The notes under the pieces are model-generated. The model saw nothing but the letters and a program-made list of their open reading frames with translations. It was not told the DNA's origin and did no database searches. This document shows positions 44,582 through 54,797 of a DNA stretch of 64,000 nt, one piece after another. The stretch comes from Brachyspira intermedia PWS/A (GTDB taxonomy: Bacteria > Spirochaetota > Brachyspiria > Brachyspirales > Brachyspiraceae). The stretch covers positions 1,860,001 to 1,924,000 of the forward strand of contig NC_017243.1 of the NCBI RefSeq assembly GCF_000223215.1, written 5' to 3'. The position numbers and the translations under genes were made by a program. Every line of letters begins with the position of its first letter. Position 1 is the first letter of the stretch.

Positions 44582-46447
44582 TTAAAGCTCAAAAGTATAA
44601 TGCGTAACAGCCTCATCAGGACGGAAATAGTCATTGCCTTTATCTTTAATTATCTTTAACATATCAGCCATAGCCTTATAATACAAGAAATAATAATCAT
44701 ACTTTTTGAACTCCGACATAGGAGAGTTTAAAAGCAAATTATAATATTTCTCTGAAAGATTCAAGGCCGTTTCATATTGAGTATTAAGTTTAAACTGTCT
44801 GTCATAATCAACTAAACGCACTATTTTGTTATTGAAAGTAAATAAATCAGCTCCTCCGCTCTCCCAGCCTATAGAAGAAGCTAATTCATTATTAGGCACT
44901 ACATTAACCCAGTCAGACTCTTGTGCTTTATCTGGTGGAACTGAAGAAACTTGTAACTGATAATAACCAGACTTTTTAATATGTTCTTCTGTAACAGTGA
45001 AGTTTGTTTCAAATCTGTCAACAGTTTCCATAATTTCCTTTATTGGTGGCATAGGATAAGTGCTGTTGAAAGTTCTGTAGTATTTACCGTTTAACTCAGT
45101 ATAAGAAGGCTCGAAAGGTGTACCATCAGGTATTTCATAACCAAGCATTTTATTAGTTATATTAATTATACTACCTGACGCAGGATCATATCCTCTTGAA
45201 ATCCCTGCCCCTTTAAGCTTATATTTATCCATAACATCATAAGGTTCCTCTTTCCAATTTATACCATCTTCTGTTGTATATACATTCTTAGGATCATTTC
45301 CATTAACATAATAATTAGTCCATAATTTCCATCTATCATTATAGCCACGTTTTAAATAACTAGATTGAATTTCTGCATACAATTTATTTTCATCATACCA
45401 TATACCATATATTTTCAATCCATTTATCATATGATTTGTAACCCAATTTTTAGCATCAGACATATCTTTTCCCCATTCAATCGTATAATATTCATTTTTA
45501 CTCCAATAAAAATCTTCATCATTAGGCTCTATATAATATGTAAGATATTCATTATAAAAATTAAAATCCAATTTAAATACAAATATTTTACCCTTAAAAT
45601 AAATTATCCTATTTTCAATAGTATTTCCAAATCTTCCTTGAAAACTCGGATTATTAAAATTAGGTTTTGGAAAATCAAATACATTTGAGGAAGAAGCTTT
45701 TTTCCAATTTAATAAATCTGATGAACTTCTGTTACTGTAATGAATTATAAGTTTCTCTACATAACCAAAATTATCGTTAGTAATTTTTTTATAAATATCT
45801 TCTATTTTTTCTCCAGTTTCTTCATCATAACTGTATCCCCAATAATAACCAATATTATTAGGTACATTATCAGGAATTTTATATTGCCAATTTGTTGCCC
45901 AGCCTTGAGACTCTGCTTTTACAGGTATCCTTACTTCTGTATCAGTAATAACGAGTTTCTTTGAATGTAAATTCTTCCAATACTCTGTTTGTTCTAAATC
46001 TCCTGAATTAATGCCGTGTATTTTGGTTATTGTTTTTCCGTCTTTCTCTATTCTTAATACAGCACCTTTATTTAATTGTCTAAGCATTTTTGTTTCTGGG
46101 TTATATTCATATTCATTTGTAGCTAAAACATACCAGTCATTTTTGAATTTGAATCTTCTTCCATATCCGCCGAACACTGTACCGTTTTGAACTACTTCAG
46201 GTTTTACTTCAATAGGCTTTTCTTCAATATCTCCTTCATCTGGAGGATCTGGAACTGGTGTTGGATCTGGGTAATCCGGTATTTCTGGTTTATTATCATC
46301 TATGATTGGAAATTTTGTTGGAGGCGGTATATTGTTAGGCCCTAAGAGATTTACCTTTTTACAGGACATTATCAGCACTATTATTAAAATCAATAAAAGA
46401 AGTAAAAAATAAAATTTCTTATTTTTATTAATAAAATTCTTTTTCAT
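44582..46447 (-). CDS. lipoprotein C of the three-member family, Asp-box propeller-like
   Basis: 621 residues from the ATG at 46447, with GAGGG 7 nt upstream, the same start context as copy A. Signal and lipobox LIMSC, LLGPNNIPPPT and the PDPPDEGDIEEKPIEVKP linker are almost identical to copy A, as is the last third (PSYTELNGKYYRTFNSTYPM to RPDEAVTHYTFEL). The middle, about residues 170-430, is unrelated in detail but again shows Asp-box-like strands (YSNRSSSDLLNWKK, YTTEDGINWKEE). This mosaic of identical ends and a variable centre suggests recombination or gene conversion between copies. Probably surface exposed. Confidence 0.85.
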   Translation of the reverse strand: MKKNFINKNKKFYFLLLLLILIIVLIMSCKKVNLLGPNNIPPPTKFPIIDDNKPEIPDYPDPTPVPDPPDEGDIEEKPIEVKPEVVQNGTVFGGYGRRFKFKNDWYVLATNEYEYNPETKMLRQLNKGAVLRIEKDGKTITKIHGINSGDLEQTEYWKNLHSKKLVITDTEVRIPVKAESQGWATNWQYKIPDNVPNNIGYYWGYSYDEETGEKIEDIYKKITNDNFGYVEKLIIHYSNRSSSDLLNWKKASSSNVFDFPKPNFNNPSFQGRFGNTIENRIIYFKGKIFVFKLDFNFYNEYLTYYIEPNDEDFYWSKNEYYTIEWGKDMSDAKNWVTNHMINGLKIYGIWYDENKLYAEIQSSYLKRGYNDRWKLWTNYYVNGNDPKNVYTTEDGINWKEEPYDVMDKYKLKGAGISRGYDPASGSIINITNKMLGYEIPDGTPFEPSYTELNGKYYRTFNSTYPMPPIKEIMETVDRFETNFTVTEEHIKKSGYYQLQVSSVPPDKAQESDWVNVVPNNELASSIGWESGGADLFTFNNKIVRLVDYDRQFKLNTQYETALNLSEKYYNLLLNSPMSEFKKYDYYFLYYKAMADMLKIIKDKGNDYFRPDEAVTHYTFEL

Positions 46448-46457
46448 AATATAACCC

Positions 46458-46721
46458 TCAAGTATTATTATACAATTTTTTATTATTACTATCAATAAAT
46501 TTTATTAAAATTTTATATTTATTAATATTATTTACATTCTTAATGTTATAGAATATTTTGAATAAAATTAGGCAAATTTTTTTTGATATTTTATAAGAAA
46601 GCGATTTTATATTATTGGCTTGGCTTGGCTTGGCTTGGCTTGGCTTGGCTTGGCTTGGCTTGGCTTGGCTTGGCTTGGCTGTGATACCTAAGCAGAAATC
46701 AAAAAATAACAAATCAAACAT
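46458..46721 (-). CDS. leader ORF of lipoprotein C containing the TTGGC repeat
   Basis: An 87-codon ORF: MFDLLFFDFCLGIT, four AKPSQ pentapeptides, then a tail that keeps KKICLILFKIFYNIKNV and ends KKLYNNT like the copy A leader. The stop TGA lies in the GAGGG ribosome-binding site of lipoprotein C, 11 nt from its ATG exactly as in copy A. It differs from the copy A leader by 15 bp of repeat, so the frame is preserved. No ribosome-binding site; promoter boxes lie directly upstream. Confidence 0.6.
   Translation of the reverse strand: MFDLLFFDFCLGITAKPSQAKPSQAKPSQAKPSQANNIKSLSYKISKKICLILFKIFYNIKNVNNINKYKILIKFIDSNNKKLYNNT
46615..46679. repeat. (TTGGC)13 pentanucleotide microsatellite
   Basis: Thirteen perfect TTGGC copies, 65 bp, within the lipoprotein C leader. 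A plus-strand open frame through the repeat (encoding AWLGL repeats) is fortuitous. Confidence 0.98.
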
Positions 46722-46727
46722 ATTTTC

Positions 46728-46755
46728 ATTTTATATTATAATATTATTTTTTCAA
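46728..46755 (-). promoter_or_regulatory. sigma-70-type promoter of lipoprotein C, leaderless geometry
   Basis: TTGAAA (46750-46755), 16-nt spacer, TAAAAT (46728-46733), then 6 nt to the leader ATG at 46721. It starts 21 nt past the stop of the flavodoxin gene upstream, so lipoprotein C has its own transcription start. Confidence 0.7.
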
Positions 46756-46776
46756 GATGATTTACAAATTAAAATT

Positions 46777-47334
46777 TTATTTATTTTGAAGTTCTTTAAT
46801 CTTATTTTTTATATCAACAACTATTTCCTCAACAGAAGTTTTATTAAGAAAGTCTATTTTTTTACCATAATTGTCTAATAATGCTTTTTCATCTTCTGTT
46901 TTAACAGCTTTAGCAGATATTATTCTCTTAAGCATAAGCATCATCAATGCATGATGAAGTTTTAATTTATCAAAATCTATGCTTCCTCTTAAAAAATAAA
47001 ATTTCATATTTTCTTTTTCATCAGAATGGAAATTTTTATTAACATAATCATTATATAATTCTTTATCTTCAGGATTCCCAAGCCCTACTATCACACAGTA
47101 TAAATTTTTTCTTCCCTTTAATTTCTTATAGAACTTTTTTATGCCCTTAGCTGATGAAAGTTTACCTGCATACAAAGCACCTGCAAAAACTATAAAGTCA
47201 TAAGTATCTAAATTTTGAAAAGTTACATTATCTATACCATAAAGATCACCATGAAGTTTATCGGCTATCCATTTAGCATAAGTTCTTGTAGTTCCGTATT
47301 TACTTTTATAAAGCACAGCAATTTTATTTGACAT
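46777..47334 (-). CDS. flavodoxin-domain protein (HemG-like)
   Basis: 185 residues. The FMN phosphate-binding loop is VLYKSKYGTTRTYAKWIA at the N-terminus; DFIVFAGALYAGKLSSAKGIKKFY is the second FMN-contact region, and the C-terminal half has YFLRGSIDFDKLKLHHALMM. This layout is typical of flavodoxin-like proteins such as protoporphyrinogen oxidase HemG relatives. The redox partner is unknown. It has no operon partner that would fix the role; lipoprotein C follows on the same strand with its own promoter. Confidence 0.85.
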   Translation of the reverse strand: MSNKIAVLYKSKYGTTRTYAKWIADKLHGDLYGIDNVTFQNLDTYDFIVFAGALYAGKLSSAKGIKKFYKKLKGRKNLYCVIVGLGNPEDKELYNDYVNKNFHSDEKENMKFYFLRGSIDFDKLKLHHALMMLMLKRIISAKAVKTEDEKALLDNYGKKIDFLNKTSVEEIVVDIKNKIKELQNK

Positions 47335-47409
47335 AAACTAATCCTATAAAAAATTAATATATTACATTATAGTAAAAATAAAAGACTTTGTCAAAAACTA
47401 TTTTTTATA

Positions 47410-49452
47410 CTAAAGATTAACAGCATAAGATAATACACCATTAACCATCTCTTCCCTCACCTTTCCGCTTTCAACTAATTTTTTTAATAATTCATTTACT
47501 CTGCTCTCATCTTCATTGAAACTAATAGCAATCATATGAACTGTGTCAGGCTGTCTTATTAAAAAATTTATTATATCTTCTTCAGTGATTTTTTTAGTAT
47601 TTCCTTTCGCCTTATCAGATACGCTAGGCACATCTATTTCAATACTGCAGTTTGCTTCAAAATATTTCTTTGCCTTTTCCATTTCTTCATCATTCAATGC
47701 CTTAGCTTTTTCGTTTGAGGTTCTTCTTGTAGCTGTAACAAGCTGTACTCTGTCAGGTTTTATTTTGTTTACTATTTTTATTATATCATCAAGCTCTTCT
47801 TTACTGTCATTTATATCTTTAAGTAAAAATACTTCAAGCCAATACTCACCTTTAAAAACTCTTCTAAACTCTATAAGCCCATTAACCATTTTATCAAAAT
47901 CAATTTCTTTATTAGGCTGATCTATAAGTTTAAAAGTATCTATATTACCGGCATCAAGAGAAGGTATAACTAAATCAGCAATAAGCAAATCAGAACGCAT
48001 TTCCTGTTTATAAAGCAAAGAACCATTTGTTATAATACATACAGGAATATCAGTTATTTGTTTTATTTCATAAATTAACTTTTTTAAATCCTTATAAAGT
48101 GTAGGCTCTCCTGAACCTGCAAATGTTATATAATCAATATTTTTATTATTAAGCAAAGCCTCTTTTAATTCATATATTATTTCATCAACAGAATAATAAT
48201 TAGCAAGATTAGTTTTAGTATTTTCTTCAGAACCTAATTGACAATATATACAATTATAACTGCAAGTCTTATGAGGTATAACATCTATTCCTAAAGAATT
48301 ACCCAACCTTTTTGACACTACTGGGCCGAATACTCTTTTTGTTTTTAACTTTGATTTATTTTTATTTTGATTGAGAAGTAAAGGCTCTTTAGTTTCTTTT
48401 TTAGTGTTATCATATCTTTCTTCATTTGCTTTATAAAATGCATTTGTTACTTTATCAAGAAGTTCACCGTCTAAACTAAATACAGACAAAGCAAATATTT
48501 CAGGCTCTTCATAATGGGTTTCTTTATTATTTTTATATTCTTTTTTTACCGCTTTTTCTATAGCCTTTACTTTTTCTTTTATCTCATCTTTTTCAAGCAT
48601 ATCAGTTTTATTTAGTACGATAATAGACTTTTTCTTTATTAATTCTTTACTATACTGCTTCAATTCATTTCTAAGTTTTTTATAAGTATCAGCTACATCT
48701 TCATCAGTTAAATCTATAACAAAACATAAAGCACCTGTTCTTTCTATATGTCTTAAAAAAGTAAGTCCAAGTCCGGCACCTTCGCTAGCACCTTCTATAA
48801 TTCCCGGAATATCGGCAATAACAAAACTTCTTTCATAATCTAAATAACAAACACCCAAATTCGGAGTAAGTGTAGTAAATGGATATGATGCAATTTTAGG
48901 ATTAGCTCTTGTAAGTCTTGCAAGCAAACTTGATTTACCGGCATTAGGCATTCCAACAAGTCCAATATCAGCAATAAGTTTAACTTCTAATCTTATATTT
49001 AATTTCTCGCCTTCCAAACCATGCTGTGCATAGTCCGGTGCCTGATTAGTAGCTGTAGCATAGAATTTATTTCCTTTTCCGCCTTTTCCGCCTCTAGCAA
49101 CAGTATAGCTTTGTCCGTCCTCTAGTAAATCAGCTAATATATTATTTGTATCTTCATCATAAACAACTGTACCGATAGGAACTCTTATAACAACATCATC
49201 GCCCCTTTTACCGTCGCTTAATCTAGCTCTTCCGGGTTCTCCGTCTCTAGCTCTGAATCTTTTTCTGCTTTTTATTTTACCGAAACTATTTATTCTTGCA
49301 TCTACTCTAACAATAACATCTCCGCCATCTCCGCCGTTTCCACCGTCAGGGCCTCCCATAGGTACATGAGCTTCTCTTCTGAAACTTACGCTTCCAGCTC
49401 CTCCATGTCCTGCTTCTATTTCAAAACTTACTACATCTATAAATTGATCCAT
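47410..49452 (-). CDS. obg: Obg GTPase fused to a radical SAM protein
   Basis: 680 residues in one uninterrupted frame. Residues 1-158: Obg Gly-rich fold (GGPDGGNGGDGGDVIVR). Residues 159-340: Obg GTPase with Walker A GMPNAGKSS (about 165-173), ADIPGIIEGA switch II (about 212) and NKTD (about 282); Obg acts in ribosome assembly and stress control. A Lys-rich linker (about 345-372) follows. Residues 373-600: radical SAM domain with GPVVSKRLGNSLGIDVIP and the 4Fe-4S motif C397-S-Y-N-C401-I-Y-C404, then FAGSGEPTLYKDL and PSLDAGNIDTFKLI. The C-terminus is a winged-helix-like tail. The radical SAM part resembles the stand-alone COG0731 (wyosine/TYW1-related) group. The ATG is preceded by AAGGTAATA. 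Confidence 0.93.
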   Translation of the reverse strand: MDQFIDVVSFEIEAGHGGAGSVSFRREAHVPMGGPDGGNGGDGGDVIVRVDARINSFGKIKSRKRFRARDGEPGRARLSDGKRGDDVVIRVPIGTVVYDEDTNNILADLLEDGQSYTVARGGKGGKGNKFYATATNQAPDYAQHGLEGEKLNIRLEVKLIADIGLVGMPNAGKSSLLARLTRANPKIASYPFTTLTPNLGVCYLDYERSFVIADIPGIIEGASEGAGLGLTFLRHIERTGALCFVIDLTDEDVADTYKKLRNELKQYSKELIKKKSIIVLNKTDMLEKDEIKEKVKAIEKAVKKEYKNNKETHYEEPEIFALSVFSLDGELLDKVTNAFYKANEERYDNTKKETKEPLLLNQNKNKSKLKTKRVFGPVVSKRLGNSLGIDVIPHKTCSYNCIYCQLGSEENTKTNLANYYSVDEIIYELKEALLNNKNIDYITFAGSGEPTLYKDLKKLIYEIKQITDIPVCIITNGSLLYKQEMRSDLLIADLVIPSLDAGNIDTFKLIDQPNKEIDFDKMVNGLIEFRRVFKGEYWLEVFLLKDINDSKEELDDIIKIVNKIKPDRVQLVTATRRTSNEKAKALNDEEMEKAKKYFEANCSIEIDVPSVSDKAKGNTKKITEEDIINFLIRQPDTVHMIAISFNEDESRVNELLKKLVESGKVREEMVNGVLSYAVNL

Positions 49453-49566
49453 TTTATTATTACCTTATTATTATTTGTATATTTAAATTATTTATTTTCA
49501 GACATTTATTATATTATAAAAATATATTTTATCAATGCTATAAATATTGAATAAATAATCTTATAT

Positions 49567-50405
49567 ATACCTAAACAACTATATTTTGTCAATTTTTGAT
49601 TATTTTTGAATGTAATTATAACTTATAAATAATATAAAATATTAACACATAGCGGTAAAATATGTTTTTAAATGTAATGTAAAACCACATATTTGTGCAA
49701 TAATAAGTAATCAGCCGCAAGTATAACGGACGTTTGATAAGAGTAGGCAATACTGTGCGGGAAGGTGCCACAGCTTGTGGTTGACAAACTTAAAAATTTT
49801 CAGTATATACCTAAACAAATACAGTTTGTCAAAAATATAAATTTATTTTTGTTTTTATATCTGGGGCTTTGCCCCATACCCCAGTTCTTTTATTGGTATA
49901 AAAGAACCAAAAGAACTGCATTTTTAGTATAAATATAGGCTATACCATACATTTAATACATATATTTTTAATATAAAGTTCTAGTAATTGCGTTTTTCGC
50001 ATAGCGTATCCGAAGGATAAAAACTTTTTGTGCGGCAAAAAAGTTGATAATAATTATATAATGTGCAGTGGTCGGCAAAATGAAATTGTTTCAGTATATA
50101 CTGAAACAAATATATTTTGTCAAAAATTATTTTATTATTTTTATTATTTGTGGAGACTAGCTCCCACACCCCACTTCTTTTGCGACCTAAGGAAGTGCCT
50201 GTGACTGAAAGGAATACCTTTAGGTATGGTATTGCCACAAAGAAGCTATATCCTCGACAGGCTCGGATACGCTTCACGAAAGGCTACATATAAGACAATT
50301 TTAGTATGATTTAGTACTAATTTTATACCTTGCACTTTTTGCAACTTTTTGCGGCGGGAAAAAGTTGACTAAAAAAATGACAAACTTAAAAATTTTTAGT
50401 ATATA
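49567..50405. repeat. cluster of three dispersed-repeat units in a 1-kb gene-free region
   Basis: Three consecutive units start at about 49567, 49807 and 50101. Each begins with a form of CTRAACAANTANANTTTGTCAA and ends with AGTATATA. The second matches the element at 17956-18402. The first contains an unmatched stretch (49650-49790) with CCACAGCTTGTGG. The third is diverged, with TGGAGACTAGCTCCCACACC and CGGATACGCTTCACGAAAGG. The phrase TGACAAACTTAAAAATTTT occurs near the ends of units one and three. No credible gene was seen between 49453 and 50512; an open frame at 49981-50277 is fortuitous. Confidence 0.82.
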
Positions 50406-50512
50406 CTAAAAGTTTAGTTTATAAAAAATGATTTTTTTAATATTGCCAGACTATTACAAACAATCTATATGCCAAAACTTTTTATACATATATTTGATTA
50501 AATATAAATGCA

Positions 50513-51724
50513 TTATCTTAATTTGATTATGATATCAACTCTTCTATTTTTTCTTCTTCCGTCTGCTGTATCATTAGAAGCTATAGGTTCATCATCAGCA
50601 AAACCTTTATAAGATAATTTATCATGATCAAGATTAGGGAGTATATAATCTGCAACTGATTTTGCTCTTTTTTCAGACAATTGCTGATTATATTCTTTTT
50701 GTCCTGTATTATCAGTATGACCTTCTACTATGATTTCTCTGTCAGGATAAGTTTCTTTGATTGCTTTAATAACATTATCTATAGTATTTTTTGCTTCCGG
50801 TTTTAAAGTATAAGAATCTGTATCAAAAAGAATCTCTCCAAGTCTTAATACTAAACCTTCAGGTACTGTATCTATAGTAACATTATCATCATTATAAAGA
50901 TTATCTTCTAATTTTTTTCTATTATACTCTTCTTCTTCTCTTGTAATAGTATCATAAATTTTATATGTGCTTATAATATTCATTTTGTACTGCAAACTAG
51001 CATAAGACAATTCTCTTCCGTATCCAAATAATATTTGATATCTTTCCTGCTGAGATACAGGAATATTTTTTTCCATATCCCAAAGGAATGTACCATAATT
51101 AAAACCGTATATTCTTTCAGGATAACCTTTTCTTGAAAGTCCAGCCTGAAGCAAATCTTTATCAGTCATAATATGATATTGTATAACAGCATTTCTGCTT
51201 CCGTCATCATTAGTTTCAACATTTGCAAATAAATAATCTGAAGACAAAGCCATTGTCAAATTAGGAGCATTATTTACTTTAACAATTTCTATAGATTCTC
51301 TATTCCATGATTCAGTGAGCTTTACTTCATTATCAGGGAAAGTAGGAACATGTCTTACATTAGGCATAAAATAATTATAAGGAACTTCAAATTTACCATT
51401 CGTATGAATTATAAAATCGCTTGTGTATTCTTCATCAAGATGAAAAACTTTCTCGCCTTTCATCATTCTAAAAATCTTGAATACTCCGCTTACTCTATAT
51501 CCGCCTTTTGGAGCTATCGCAATAACGGTTAAATCAACAATGTTTCTTTCTTTATATGTACTTGTTAATATACCATTCTCATAATATTCTACATCAGCTG
51601 TTTTAACTGATTCTATTCTTTTTCCTTTTTCTAAATTCCAATAAAATTTATGTGTTATTTCAGAATTTAAAACACTAACAATTAAAATAGAAAATATAAA
51701 AACAAATAAACTAATTTTTTTCAT
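50513..51724 (-). CDS. OmpA family protein with a large N-terminal domain
   Basis: 403 residues: signal peptide (KKISLFVFIFSILIVSVLNS) and a roughly 250-residue periplasmic or outer-membrane domain of unrecognised type (KFYWNLEKGKRIESVKTADVEYY). A C-terminal OmpA domain (about 290-400) has ILFDTDSYTLKPEAKNTID, VEGHTDNTGQKEYNQQLSEKRAKSV and GRRKNRRVDIIIKL. The peptidoglycan-binding residues of the HTDNTG loop and the final RR are present. No lipobox. It lies 27 nt downstream of the first chemotaxis receptor gene; cotranscription is possible. Confidence 0.88.
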   Translation of the reverse strand: MKKISLFVFIFSILIVSVLNSEITHKFYWNLEKGKRIESVKTADVEYYENGILTSTYKERNIVDLTVIAIAPKGGYRVSGVFKIFRMMKGEKVFHLDEEYTSDFIIHTNGKFEVPYNYFMPNVRHVPTFPDNEVKLTESWNRESIEIVKVNNAPNLTMALSSDYLFANVETNDDGSRNAVIQYHIMTDKDLLQAGLSRKGYPERIYGFNYGTFLWDMEKNIPVSQQERYQILFGYGRELSYASLQYKMNIISTYKIYDTITREEEEYNRKKLEDNLYNDDNVTIDTVPEGLVLRLGEILFDTDSYTLKPEAKNTIDNVIKAIKETYPDREIIVEGHTDNTGQKEYNQQLSEKRAKSVADYILPNLDHDKLSYKGFADDEPIASNDTADGRRKNRRVDIIIKLR

Positions 51725-51751
51725 AAGATTAATATTTAATAAAATTATTTT

Positions 51752-54603
51752 TTATTTTTTTACTTTAGAAGTTTCTTTCTTTAACTCTTTCAATCTTCTC
51801 TTTTCTTCTTTTAATCTAGCTTTCTCTGCCTTACGTTCTAATTTGATCCTTTTCTTATCTACAACTTTTGTCTTACTCTTTTCTTTTGCTATATCTTCTT
51901 CGGTCTTCTCTGTTTTGAAAGATATTACCAATTTATATAACTGTAGGAAGATATATTGTAATTCCTTTATTCTCTTATCCATTGTTTCCATATTATGGCT
52001 GCTTGTACTGGATAAATTAGATACATTTTCTATGGAATTTACTAATTCCTTCATCTCAGTCTCTGCTGTATTTACTACATTAACTACATCTTCTGCTAAC
52101 TTATCTACACTAGAAATATTCTGACTAACTGCTGAACTCATCTGCATTTGTTTTAAAGATAATTCCTGTACATCTTCTGTAATATTATTCAAGTTGCTGA
52201 TATTCATCAATATCTCACGTCTGCCTATATCTAATTCATCATTAGCTCCGGATATTGTTGCTATCAAATCTGCCAAAGTATTAGAACCTTCTAATATCTT
52301 TTCCATTGACTCTGAACTCTTGAAAGCTAAAGATACTGTATGATCTATTGCTTGTGTTGTCTCTTCAATTATCTCATTAATGATTTTAGAGTTCTCTCCT
52401 GTATCTTCTGCCAATTTTCTTATCTTATCTGCTACTACTGTAAATCCGCGTCCATGCTCACCAGCATGTGCTGCTTCTATAGCTGCGTTCATCGCTAATA
52501 GGTTTGTCTGCTCTGCTATATTATGTATTACCTGTGTAATATTAGTTATCTGCTTAGAATATTCTTTAATGCTTTGTATAGAATCTACTACAGACTCACC
52601 TATATTACTTCCTTCCTGTGCCTCTGTATATAGAATCTTAGCATAGTCATTTGCCTTAGTAGCTCCATGGCTTACTGTTACTATGTTAGCCATCATTTGC
52701 TGTACTGAACTACTAGTCTTAGTTACAGCTTCTGACTGCTGCTTCATCTTATCATTAATATCGTTAATATTTTCTAATAATAACTGTACTGTCTCATTCA
52801 CTGCTGTAAATCTAGTACGCTGCATAAAACTTACTCTAGCAGCATTTGCTGACGATTCTGCTATCTTATTAGAATTGACTAACTCTGTTTCAAATTCTTT
52901 ATAAATTGTATTAAAATCACTGATACTTATACTAATAGAAGCTCTCATATTCTGAATATTACCTGTTAAAGTATAAGCATTATTTTTTACACTTACTATA
53001 ATATTTTTTACTTTATCTAAGAACTTATTAAAAGAATGTACCAATTCACCTGATTCATTATTACTAATAACCGGAAGTCTGATTGTTAAATCTCCTTCTC
53101 CTTCGCTCAAAGACTCTGATACATTCTTAGCAAATACCAAAGTTTTTCTCAAAGAAAGTATCAAAGCTAATATAACTAATAAGAATGCTAATAATCCTAA
53201 ATATATTGCTATAGAAGCTTTTATTATAGTATTTCTAAATAATTGATTTTGATAAGCATTGCTATGCTGCCAAACATTTAGAATATACAAGTTATTAAAT
53301 AAAGGATATTTTATAACCAATGTATCAGAATCATCAAAAGAAATAACATTTACATTTACTATATTATTTCTATAATTAGTACTTTTATTATTTTTTATTT
53401 CTACACCAACTGCACTGCCATCTAAATCTCTTTGAGTGTCGCCTATCAATGAAGGATTATTAGAAGCCTTTATATTATATAAATTATCTGTTAAAAATAT
53501 ATTCAAATTAGTCTTAAATGTATCATCTGATAATACATCTAAATATATAGAACTTCTTACCTCTAAAGTAACAAACCCTACATTTCTATTATTTAATAAA
53601 ATAGGATTATATATATAAAAAGTATCTGCATTTGGAGTTATATCTATAAGAGAATTGGTTTCTGTAGATAGTTTAGTAATATAATTACCTGCTATATTAG
53701 GTCTTGAATTTGTATTAATATTAGCTAAATTATTTACATCATATTTCCAATTTATAGATAAATTATCAATACCATTAGTGTTGATATTAATATTAACATT
53801 TTCTAAATCTCCAAAATATATACCTACAGATGAAATATTATTATCATTAGCATATCTTGTACTTAAATAACTTGATAATAAAGATGTATAAGTATCCAAA
53901 GTATATGTATTTCTATATATTATATTCATATATGCAACTATATTATCAACTACTGTAACATATTTTCCTAGAGAATCTGAAATATTATTAATAAAATCAT
54001 TAGCATAACCTTTCTTTACCATCATATCATATTGTCTGTCATAAATTATTTCAGATCTGTAATGCATACCATTAATTAAAGTAACTATAAATATTACTGT
54101 AGCCATTGATACAGGTAAAAAATTATAAACCATAGGTAAATAATATTCTTTTCCGCCTGTCTTTTTATATAAAGGTCTTACTAATATATTAAAAAATATA
54201 GAAGAAACAGCCATAGCTATACTAATTAAAAATATAACCATTATTAGACGTATGTTTAGTATTTCAAATAATGTAATACTTCCATCTAATATATAAACTG
54301 TATATGAAACAATAGCTACTAAAACTACAGCAATACCAGATTTGACAACATATATTTTTCCTAAAGGTATGGATTTTCCTTTTTCTACTTTGAGACAATC
54401 GAAAAACATACTTACAGCTGTAAATAAAGCTAAAAAAAGTATAAATATATATACATATCCTCTTAATGAACTTGATTGCTGATAAATTGTTTTTAATAGT
54501 ATAGAATATGAACCAACTGAGATAGCGGCCATAATTAAGAATGCTATTGGTATATAAAATTTTAATCTTTTTTTAATTTATCTTCATTTACTTGAAAAAA
54601 CAT
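51752..54603 (-). pseudogene. methyl-accepting chemotaxis protein, frameshifted near its N-terminus
   Basis: A long frame (926 codons from an internal ATG at 54532) encodes a chemotaxis receptor: several N-terminal helices, an extracytoplasmic sensor (about 150-430), a transmembrane helix, HAMP, the signalling hairpin with [23 protein letters not shown], and a Lys/Glu-rich tail. By alignment with the tandem paralogue the real start is the ATG at 54603, giving [12 protein letters not shown]. The poly-A tract at codons 10-12 has seven A after TT, and translation stops at TAA; eight would restore [18 protein letters not shown]. The copy is thus out of frame unless rescued, misread, or started internally, which would lose the first membrane-entry residues. 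Confidence 0.8.
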
Positions 54604-54797
54604 ACTATTCAACCTGTAAAATATTTGGTTACTATCTTAATTTTCGGCATAATAATGTCAATATTTAGAAATAACCATTTAACTTTACAAACTATTTTAT
54701 CTGTTAATATAACATCATTTTATAAAATTTACCAGTAAAAAATATATTTAATAATTAATAAACATATAAAAAGTTATAATATGGTAAAATATAATTT

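Noticed and set aside
49650-49790. Possible tRNA or structured RNA around the CCACAGCTTGTGG palindrome
   Set aside because: No cloverleaf, CCA end or T-loop motif could be built; kept only as an unexplained insert within a repeat unit.
49981-50277. 98-codon open frame in the repeat cluster
   Set aside because: It spans the junction of two repeat units, has no ribosome-binding site and no similarity to a protein family.
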